A stretch of DNA of 64,000 nucleotides. Source: Paracoccaceae bacterium. Its GTDB lineage: Bacteria; Pseudomonadota; Alphaproteobacteria; Rhodobacterales; Rhodobacteraceae. The stretch spans positions 2,398,492 to 2,462,491 of the forward strand of contig WLWX01000001.1 in assembly GCA_012103375.1 (NCBI GenBank), read 5' to 3'. Below are positions 57,066 to 64,000 of this stretch, in pieces. Position 1 is the first letter of the stretch. Each line of letters starts with the position of its first letter. A program made the translations under genes and the position numbers. The notes beneath the pieces are model-generated. The model made no database searches. It was not told the DNA's origin and was given only the letters and a program-made list of their open reading frames with translations.

Positions 57066-58133
57066 ATGCAAAGGTTTCTGAAACTCTGTCGGTTTTTATT
57101 GCCCGCAACATTCCTTGGCTATTCGCTGATTGCGAATATCAATTTCCTGCAAACCGGAGATCTTCGGGTCGATCTTGATCAGGTGGCGTTCCTGAAAGGG
57201 CGCGTCGCCAGCGAAATTGACACCGCATATGTGGATAGCCTGCCGCACCGCGAAATCTCGGTCGGGTTAATTGGCGCGGCACGCTATGTGCTGATTGGTG
57301 AGGGGCGCAGCGGCGTCATCACCGGTGACAATGGCTGGTTGTTCACACAAGAAGAAGCCGGGCCTTTCGGGGGCGATCTTGACACCGCAGCGGCAGAAAT
57401 AAACACGATTGGTCAGCGCCTTAGGCAACACGGCACGCAGCTGATCCTGGTGCCGGTTCCGGGCAAGCTGGACGTGTACAGCAGGTTCAGCGGCGATCTA
57501 TCCCCGGAAATTCGCGGCGTTTATGATGGCTTTCTGGCCGCGTTGGATCGTCAAGCCATTGCGCACATCGATATCCGTCCGGTATTACTTCAAGGGAATT
57601 CCACTCAGCAGACCTTCCTTTCTACTGACACGCATTGGACGCCGTTCGGGGCCACAGCAGTTGCAAGGGCAATTGCGAACGCCGAGCTGATCCCACAGGG
57701 CGACGCCGATTATTTCAGACGCGCACAAGTCGAAAAAACTTTGACCGGCGATTTGGTTTCATTCGTGACTTCGGACGTATTGGCCCCGATTGTGGGATTG
57801 CGGCCCGAGGTTATTATTCCGTTTGACGCGGTGTCCAAACCGGATGCCAATATCAGCATTTTCGGTGCGGACAGTATTGATACAGTCCTGATCGGAACCT
57901 CCTACAGCGCGAATACGGATTGGAGTTTTGCCGAGGCCTTGAAACTGTTGTTGTCGCGTGATGTGCTCAATCTGGCGACCGAAGGGCAGGGGCCGGTTGC
58001 GCCAATGCGCGCCTATTTGAACAGCCCCGAATTGGCCGCATCCGCACCACGCTATGTGATTTGGGAATTCCCGGTACGCTATTTGTCCGACCCGGATCTT
58101 TGGCAATCCCACGACGCGCAGAGGGATGTCTGA
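57066..58133 (+). CDS. algJ: AlgJ-like SGNH acetyltransferase
   Basis: The 355-residue protein has an N-terminal signal anchor (FLLPATFLGYSLIANINFL) and a periplasmic SGNH-like domain. The catalytic Asp188 and His190 sit in STDTHWTPFG and the Ser in IGTSYSANTDW (about 279), the AlgJ/AlgX triad. NGWLFT early in the domain is also typical. It relays acetyl groups in O-acetylation of the polymer. It follows algI by 10 bp. Confidence 0.88.
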   Translation: MQRFLKLCRFLLPATFLGYSLIANINFLQTGDLRVDLDQVAFLKGRVASEIDTAYVDSLPHREISVGLIGAARYVLIGEGRSGVITGDNGWLFTQEEAGPFGGDLDTAAAEINTIGQRLRQHGTQLILVPVPGKLDVYSRFSGDLSPEIRGVYDGFLAALDRQAIAHIDIRPVLLQGNSTQQTFLSTDTHWTPFGATAVARAIANAELIPQGDADYFRRAQVEKTLTGDLVSFVTSDVLAPIVGLRPEVIIPFDAVSKPDANISIFGADSIDTVLIGTSYSANTDWSFAEALKLLLSRDVLNLATEGQGPVAPMRAYLNSPELAASAPRYVIWEFPVRYLSDPDLWQSHDAQRDV

Positions 58134-58134
58134 T

Positions 58135-58890
58135 ATGCGGCGCATTCTGTTGCTTACAATTTTATCCCTGACATTACCGGGCTGTGCGGGCACGAATATA
58201 TTCGGCCAGATCACCGGTCAGAAGATAGAAACCGCCCCGGTGGCGGAGGTGGTTACACCCGAAGAAGCGCTGGCACTGGAACTGAAAGACATCCGCGCCC
58301 GCATGGTCGCGCGTGCGGATGTGAGCGATGCGGATCTGGTGAAACTCGCAGGGTCGGGCGACGGGCTTGCGGCCTATAATTATGCCGGCAGGCTGAGCGG
58401 GCGAGGTGATGAGGCGGCGTTGCGATACTTCGTACAGGCGGCGAATGACGGGCTGGATTATGCCTATCTGCCCATAACGAAGTTCCTGCGCCGCGATGAC
58501 GTCACGTTTTCGGAACAGACCTTGGCCATTGCCCGTAACGCATTGAATACACGCGCACAAAGCGACACGCAGATGGCGCTGATTATGGCTGAATTCTATG
58601 AGGGTGGCCAGCCGTTTGGCCAAGATCCGGCGGAATCGCGGCGCTATCTGACCATCGCCGCCAACAATCAGAATGCCGGGGCGGCCCTGAAACTGGCGAC
58701 GCATTTCCTGCTGGACGGCGAGGATCGCGAACAGGGGTTCCCGGCGGCGCGAAAGTATCTGGGAATTGCCGTCGCCAGCGATGATTTGGCCGCCCGGGTA
58801 ACTGCCGAAAACCTGTTGCGCAGCCTTGGACCGGCGCCTGCCACGCTCGCCCAGACAACACCCAAGATAGAAGAGGAGGAGCAGGCATGA
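58135..58890 (+). CDS. AlgK-like lipoprotein with Sel1/TPR repeats
   Basis: The 251-residue protein has a lipoprotein signal ending in the lipobox LPGC (MRRILLLTILSLTLPGCAG). Sel1-like helical repeats follow from about residue 75 (GLAAYNYAGRLSGRGDEAALRYFVQAANDG, QDPAESRRYLTIAANNQNAGAALKLATHFL). Pseudomonas AlgK is an outer-membrane Sel1 lipoprotein of about 475 residues that helps localise AlgE. This one is roughly half that size. The start at 58135 has AGAGG upstream. It overlaps algX by 4 bp. Confidence 0.75.
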   Translation: MRRILLLTILSLTLPGCAGTNIFGQITGQKIETAPVAEVVTPEEALALELKDIRARMVARADVSDADLVKLAGSGDGLAAYNYAGRLSGRGDEAALRYFVQAANDGLDYAYLPITKFLRRDDVTFSEQTLAIARNALNTRAQSDTQMALIMAEFYEGGQPFGQDPAESRRYLTIAANNQNAGAALKLATHFLLDGEDREQGFPAARKYLGIAVASDDLAARVTAENLLRSLGPAPATLAQTTPKIEEEEQA

Positions 58891-60440
58891 ACCGATTTTG
58901 CACCCGGGCAATTGCCCCGCTTATCGGCCTGACGCTAAGCGCCTGCGCGGCCAGTGCCAGCAATTTTGCATGCAGCGGGCATGAGTTTTCCAACACGATG
59001 CCGTCGATCGAAGGGCGGGACGGGTTCTTCTTTCGCACTTTCGCCGATCTGCGCATGCAGCATCCGCTGACCGATCAGGTTGCAGATCAGCTGCAACGTC
59101 TGTCCCGTGAATTGGCCGCGGGGGGGACGACATTAATTTACGTCACCATCCCGTCCAAAAGTCAGGCGATGCCGGATTACCTGCCGCCGCGGTCGGCTGA
59201 ATACAGCTATGACGTTAATTCGGCCGGTGCGGTTTATCAGGATATCATCGCGCGCCTTCGCTCGCGTGGCGTCGCCGCGCCCGATATCCAAACGGCCCTG
59301 CAGGGGGCAGGGGCCGACAATCCTCCGTTCTTTCGTGCGGATTTCCACTGGACGCCCGAAGGTGCAAGGCTGGCAGCAGAAGAAATTGCCAAAACAATTG
59401 TGGCCGATCCGAATTACGCGAACACCACCCCGAAGAATTTCGAGACCATCGAACGGGGGCGCGAGGTTGCGTTTTCCGGCATGCGGCGTGCGTTGCAGGT
59501 TTTCTGTCGCGATGAATTGCCGCCAGTTGCGACAATGTCTTTCCTGACCCGGGAAGTGGCGGCGCAAACGGATGGAGATTCGCAATCACTGGATATATTC
59601 GGATCAGATCAAGCCGCGCCCCAGGCGGTGTTGGTCGGGACATCTTTTTCGGATTCCGATATCAATAATTTCGCTGGCTTCCTTTCGGAATACTCGGGCC
59701 TGAACATCGTCAACTACGCAATCACTGGCGGTAATCAATTCGGTGCCATTACATCCTATCTGACGTCGACCGAATTCGCCGAGAGCCGCCCGCAATTCCT
59801 GATCTGGGAAAACCCGATCTATAATAACCTCGCGCAATACGGCCCGGGCCATATTGAAGAGCTGATTGTGTTGAAAAACTCCGAAATCAGAGCGTCGCGG
59901 ATTTCTTGCGAAAACCTATGAAGCGAAATAGTCGGAAAGCTTTGACCACGAGACAGCGCATGGCTGCGCGTGAGCGCATGTAGGCGATTTGGGCCGACCC
60001 CCGCGCCAAAAATTTAGGATCGGGCTGCATGGAAAGAAAAATCATCGTTCAGGCCCTAAAACGGAGTTTTTCAACACAATCAGCTGATTGCCGCAGCCTC
60101 GGGCCGGTGTGACCAACCGCTTGTCACGACGTCGGACGGCGGCACGACACTGCGGGCCGAACTGGCGGATATCCGGCTTCGTCCAGAGGATGTGATCTTT
60201 GCCAATCTGGGTCAGGACGGTGCGCGCCGGGCCGAATTCAGCTTCGTCCAATCCTCGGGCGTGCGGCGCCGCGCCGTCATGCAGCGGGGCGACCGGCTGC
60301 GCGCCACGGGCCGTTTCTATCAACCACTTCTGTCGCTCTGGTCTGATGACATTGCCGAGGTTCAGGTCACGTTTGACCGCCCCGTCAGCGATGTTGCCAG
60401 CCTGTCTATCTGTCGAACAACAAAGGACGATCCGTCATGA
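58887..60440 (+). pseudogene. algX: algX interrupted by a MITE-like element
   Basis: The open frame 58887-59921 encodes a signal peptide and an AlgX-type SGNH domain with Asp152 and His154 in RADFHWTPEG and Ser253 in VGTSFSDSD. At 59860 it runs into a 218-bp insertion and ends at 59921 after foreign residues. Beyond the insertion the C-terminal carbohydrate-binding part resumes (IAAASGRCDQPL to SICRTTKDDPS) and stops at 60438-60440. Removing the insertion plus one AGCT copy restores a continuous frame of 443 residues, close to the Pseudomonas AlgX size. The present gene would make a protein lacking its C-terminal module. Confidence 0.9.
59864..60081. mobile_element. 218-bp MITE-like element inside algX
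   Basis: Perfect 20-bp terminal inverted repeats (GATTGTGTTGAAAAACTCCG) bound the element. The 4-bp palindromic target duplication AGCT lies at 59860-59863 and 60082-60085. No transposase frame is contained. It must have been moved in trans by a related full-length element, which is not in the window. The parent family cannot be fixed from the ends alone. Confidence 0.9.
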
Positions 60441-61099
60441 AATCTGCGAAATTCACCCTGCCGTGCGCCACAGCACTCCTGTTTCTGGCGACCCCCGGTC
60501 TGACCCAGGATGGCGGTCTTTATGAGGATGTGGCAGACCCAAACGCCGCCTTCGTGCGCGTGATTGCGACGGGTGAAACCGTCGCCGTGGTGCAATCGGT
60601 GGCGTTCCGCGATGTCGAAGACGGGATCACCCCATACGTCGTGACCGACCCCGGAGAGGTCAAGATCGTCGCCGCCGGAACCGAAGTCGCCGAGATGGTC
60701 GAACCCGCCACATTCTATACCTATCTTGTCGGGCCGGACGGGACCGGATCGCTGATCGAGGATGATCTGACCGGCAATCCCGCGCAGGCCGATGTGACGT
60801 TTTACAACCTTTCAGATGTGGAGGCTGTGGATCTGTTCGTGCCCCAGGCGAACGCCGTCGCAATCCCCGCGGTATCCACGAACTCTGCCGCAACGGTTGC
60901 CTTGAAGGCGCCATTGACGCTCGATTTTCAGATGCAGTCGGGTGACGAAATGTTGGCACAGGTTGATGCCGTCGATTTAAAGCGGCGCGCCGGGATCACC
61001 ATCATCTTCAGCGGGGCGGGGGGAGTTATTCCGCCTCGGTCACGGACAATCGTTACGTCAATTGACGCAATGGCGCGGCGGAATATTCGGAGACAGTAG
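60437..61099 (+). CDS. algF: Alginate O-acetyltransferase accessory protein AlgF
   Basis: The 220-residue protein has a signal peptide (CATALLFLATPGLTQDGGLYE) and the AlgF layout: a Gly-Leu-Tyr start of the mature part, AFVRVIATGE, then two beta-sandwich-like halves. AlgF is periplasmic and needed for O-acetylation in Pseudomonas. Sequence similarity is modest, but the length and its position after algI-algJ-algX support it. Its ATG overlaps the algX stop (ATGA). Confidence 0.8.
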   Translation: MKSAKFTLPCATALLFLATPGLTQDGGLYEDVADPNAAFVRVIATGETVAVVQSVAFRDVEDGITPYVVTDPGEVKIVAAGTEVAEMVEPATFYTYLVGPDGTGSLIEDDLTGNPAQADVTFYNLSDVEAVDLFVPQANAVAIPAVSTNSAATVALKAPLTLDFQMQSGDEMLAQVDAVDLKRRAGITIIFSGAGGVIPPRSRTIVTSIDAMARRNIRRQ

Positions 61100-62923
61100 A
61101 TGAGCCACCACATGCACAGGATTACGGCAGCCGCACTTGCGTTGTCGGTGTTATTGGCCGCGCCGCAATCCGGCAATGCGGCGACTTCGGATATCGTGTT
61201 CGATCCGCCGATCCTGGATGTCGATCCGATCTGCGTGACCCGCTCCGGCGATCAGATGATCATTGCGGAATGGTCAAAGTGGGATGGAAAATCCTTGCCG
61301 GATCGCGCGCCCGAATTGATCAAACGGGATATTCGCCGATTGCGGGAGATCGACGCACGCGCCTGGTCGGACACCATTGAACAGATGATCGAATTGCTGC
61401 CGACAATTGATCCGCATTTTTCGGAATCGACGAAGATCGTCGCCATGATTGATCTGCTGGTGGCAAGCGGGCGGCTGGACCAGATACGCAATCAGCGTCT
61501 TGTCGAACAATTGATGCAGGCGGATCTGTCAACCTCGCCTCGGTTGCAGGCATTGGTTGCGGGATATCTGATTGATGGCATCGGAATTGATCGCGACGAA
61601 GAACGCGGGTTGGAATTGATGATCGCCGCAGGCTACAGCGGTAATGCCGACGCTTTGCTGGAATTGTCCCGCCGCAGCCTGGCGGGGGCCGCGCCGGATG
61701 GCTGGGATCTGCCGCCTGATCTGGCGATCACAATGGCCTTTGGCGCGCTGGTCGGGCAATTGAACCCAATGATTTGCGACCGTGTCACGCGGATCGCGCG
61801 CGAATTCCGCAATGGTGACATTGTCACGCAGAACTATGACCTGTCGGAAAAATGGTTCCGCTTTGCCGCTGATCTGGGCGATGCGAATGCGGCCTGGAAT
61901 GTGGCCGAATACCACATGCGATCGGAAGAGGTCGCCAAGGACAACGACGTTCTGCTGAAATACCTGAGTTTGGCCGCTGACGGAGGCCTGCCTTATGCGG
62001 AACTGGCCTTGGGTCGTTTGTACGAGGTTGGCGCATTGCTCGACCAGGATATGGATCATGCGCTGGCGCTGTATCAACGCGCGGCTGACGGGTCAGAACG
62101 CGCCGGGCTGATCCGCTTGTCGCTGTTTCTGGAACAGCAAAGCAAGATTGATCCCGCCCTGCATCCGCAACTGATCGAAACGCTTGAGGCGCTGGCCGAA
62201 CTGCCTGACGCGCCGGGCTGGACCTATACCAAGCTGGCGCAGAATGTGCTGGAACGTGATGGCCGTTGGGCTGGTGAGGCCGAGGCCGAGCGTCTGCTGG
62301 AACGCGCCGCCGCCCTGGAGGAGGGGGAGGCGATCCAGGCGCTGTCCGCGATCCGCATGCGCCACGCAGAAACGGACGCCGATTTCTATCGGATCGTTGA
62401 CGACCTGATCTATACGATTAGCCAACTGGGCATGATCGACCCGATGGCCGATCTGCGCCGCTTTGCAATCTGCAAGGCCCCCAGCGGTCCGAACCTGGTC
62501 GAGGCTGAATACTGGCGTGGGATCGAGGCCGCGACAGGCACCCAGACCCTGTCGTTCAAGCCCGAGGAGATGGCCGATCTGGCCGAAGATACCGACGAAC
62601 TGACTTTCGCAATCCTTCAGACCCAGGCACTTTATGGTCGCCCGACCGCGCTGGCTTCGTTCATGGAGCTGCTAGAACGCAATGGCGCCGAAGAAACTCA
62701 GGTTGCGTTCTGGGATGCCTACGCGGACCGCTATGACCGGGTGTTGCAGTCACGTGGCAATCTGCTGCTTAAGCTGGCCCTATCGCCCGAAGAACGCGCC
62801 CGCGCCGTGCGGTATTACCGGGACGCATTGGCGGGCGGCGAACACGAGGCGGGGCTGTACCTGGCCGATGTTCTGCTGTCCGGGCCCGATGTCACGCTGG
62901 AGGACCGTGTCCTTCCCCCCTAA
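61100..62923 (+). pseudogene. Large Sel1-repeat (AlgK-like) protein gene truncated by an IS3-family element
   Basis: The open frame of 607 residues begins with a signal peptide (ITAAALALSVLLAAPQSGNAA). It contains many Sel1/TPR repeats (SEKWFRFAADLGDANAAWNVAEYHM, LLKYLSLAADGGLPYAELALGRLYEVGALLDQDMDHALALYQRAADGS). The final five codons come from the IS end that starts at 62908, so the authentic C-terminus is lost. The last native motif, RAVRYYRDALAGGEHEAGLYLADVLLSG, is in the middle of a repeat. It probably serves as the periplasmic scaffold of the export complex, like AlgK. Confidence 0.85.
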
Positions 62924-63314
62924 AACTGGGCCACTACATTGGTCTTGAGAGGGGAATATGTAATGGCACGGAAACGGCATTCGGACGAAGATGTATTGAA
63001 GCTGCTGCGTGAGATTGAGCTGAAGCTGACGGGAGGAAGTGACGTTGCATCGGCGTGTCGTAGCGTCGGCATCAGCGATGCGACATATTACAACTGGCGG
63101 AAACGGTTTGGTGGTATGGGACGGTCGCAGTTGTCGGAGATGCGCAGCCTGGAAAAGGAGAATGGGCGTCTCAAGAAGATCGTCGCTGAGCTTGAATTGG
63201 ACAAGCTGATCCTCAAAGAAAGCCTGAACTACTTAAAGCCCAGGGCCTGACGACTGGGGAGCTCCGTCAGGCCGTTATTCATACGCGCCAAAAGCTCGCG
63301 ACCTCGGAGCGGAG
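62908..63314 (+). mobile_element. IS3-family element, left part, interrupted by another copy
   Basis: It starts with the inverted-repeat end TGTCCTTCCCCCC and is identical in reverse to the right end of the element at 39311-40498. It continues through orfA to the sequence gcgacctcggagcgg, where a second copy begins at 63315. The remaining part of this element should lie beyond the window. Confidence 0.92.
62963..63250 (+). CDS. IS3-family OrfA
   Basis: The 95-residue helix-turn-helix protein starts MARKRHSDEDVLKLLREIE and is identical to OrfA of the copy at 39311-40498. Its OrfB partner frame continues past 63250 for about 60 bp and is then cut by the nested insertion at 63315, so this copy cannot make a full transposase as it stands. 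Confidence 0.93.
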   Translation: MARKRHSDEDVLKLLREIELKLTGGSDVASACRSVGISDATYYNWRKRFGGMGRSQLSEMRSLEKENGRLKKIVAELELDKLILKESLNYLKPRA

Positions 63315-64000
63315 TGTCTAGCCCCCAAGTTCTGGGCCATTTCTGATTAGAGTTTCTGGCATTGGTGGTCGCATGTTCAGAGCCTGGTGCGGACGTGTGT
63401 GGTTGTACTGCTTAAGCCAATGATTGATGACGATCTGTGCCTGTTTCGTTGTTGTGAACCATTCAGCGTTGAGGATCTCGTGCCGGAGAGTGCCGTTGAA
63501 CCTCTCGTTGTATCCGTTTTCCCAAGGGGACCCCGGATAGATTCTAATTGGTCGAACACCAACGCGAACCAACCACTCCTGCATCGCCTTGGCTACGAAC
63601 TCTGGGCCGTTGTCGGAGCGGATATACTCCGGCGTGCCATGGCAGAGGAGCAGCGGATATAGCGCCTCCAGAACATCTTCGGCGCCCATCCTGCTGCGAA
63701 CTTCCACGGCCAGGGCCTGCCGGGTGTACTCATCCAGAACGGTCAGCATCTTGTAGCTCCGGCCATTGCTGAGCTTGTCGTGAACGAAGTCGATGCTCCA
63801 GATGTGGTTCGGATGCGTCGGCCTGAGGCGAATGATCGAGCTGTCCTTGTGATAAAGCCGTCTGCGCTTCCTGTGCCGCTGCGGGAGTTGCAGTCCTTCT
63901 TCCTGCCAGAGACGCTCAACCTTCTTATGATTGACCCGCCAGCCCTCGATGCGCAGGAGTTCCGAAACTTTACGATAGCCGTAGCGCCCATATTGCTTGG
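63315..64000 (-). mobile_element. Second IS3-family copy nested in the first, opposite orientation, runs off the window
   Basis: The end tgtctagcccccaag at 63315 is the OrfB-side inverted repeat of the same IS, placed directly inside the copy that begins at 62908. From there the sequence follows the 39311 element base for base to the end of the window. Its other end and target duplication are not visible. Confidence 0.92.
63318..64000 (-). CDS. IS3-family transposase OrfB, partial
   Basis: The minus-strand frame carries the DDE integrase core (MLTVLDEYTRQALAVEVRSRMG, IRSDNGPEFVAKAM, GSPWENGYNERFNG) and ends at 63318. It is identical to OrfB of the first complete copy. The N-terminal part and OrfA lie beyond the window. 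Confidence 0.92.
   Translation of the reverse strand, partial: KQYGRYGYRKVSELLRIEGWRVNHKKVERLWQEEGLQLPQRHRKRRRLYHKDSSIIRLRPTHPNHIWSIDFVHDKLSNGRSYKMLTVLDEYTRQALAVEVRSRMGAEDVLEALYPLLLCHGTPEYIRSDNGPEFVAKAMQEWLVRVGVRPIRIYPGSPWENGYNERFNGTLRHEILNAEWFTTTKQAQIVINHWLKQYNHTRPHQALNMRPPMPETLIRNGPELGG

Overview
The window reads as a chromosomal segment of an alphaproteobacterium of the Rhodobacteraceae (Roseobacter group). This rests on high-GC coding, TrmFO, a Rhodobacterales-style phoR-pstSCAB-phoU-phoB locus whose large PstA carries an extra periplasmic domain, a class II DAHP synthase, a GlxA-type AraC regulator, a Hint-domain protein, and several small secreted proteins typical of the group. The assignment comes from protein recognition, not from rRNA.

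Layout. 1-9 kb: housekeeping genes, mostly on the minus strand (gluQ cut by the window edge, a methyltransferase, trmFO, an outer-membrane barrel protein with a tandem repeat, gyrA, dsbB, a DedA-type protein) and a plus-strand zinc metallopeptidase. 9-15 kb: a 32-residue RiPP-precursor-like gene, tRNA-Leu(CAA), a LacI regulator with a palindromic operator, an IMPase-family phosphatase, modABC and a Hint-domain protein. 15-21 kb: a minus-strand liv-type amino-acid transporter operon with two small secreted proteins threaded into it and a MocA-like nucleotidyltransferase at its end. 21-28 kb: CARDB protein, GlxA regulator, DAHP synthase, PAS protein, yicC-gmk-gamma carbonic anhydrase, and a decayed PLP-enzyme pseudogene. 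28-36 kb: the phosphate regulon, with a Pho box before pstS and a hairpin after it. 36-48.5 kb: a region rich in insertion sequences. It holds three near-identical IS630-family copies and one IS3-family copy around a NarL/LuxR regulator, argD-GNAT-argF, a low-molecular-weight phosphatase and small membrane or secreted proteins.

48.8-62.9 kb is the most interesting part: a tightly overlapping plus-strand operon that is clearly an alginate-type exopolysaccharide locus. Its order is algD, alg8, alg44, algA, algG, algI, algJ, an AlgK-like lipoprotein, algX, algF and a large Sel1/AlgK-like protein. AlgD, Alg8, AlgI, AlgJ and AlgX keep their catalytic residues. Three other parts have lost hallmark residues: the PilZ segment of Alg44 lacks both c-di-GMP-binding motifs, AlgG lacks the DPHD catalytic motif, and the isomerase domain of AlgA lacks its metal-binding His cluster. 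No algE or algL is seen. algX is split by a 218-bp MITE-like element, and the last gene is cut by an IS3-family element that itself carries a second, oppositely oriented copy running off the window. The locus therefore looks like a divergent alginate-like system, possibly making a non-epimerised polymer without c-di-GMP control, that mobile DNA has recently damaged in this strain.
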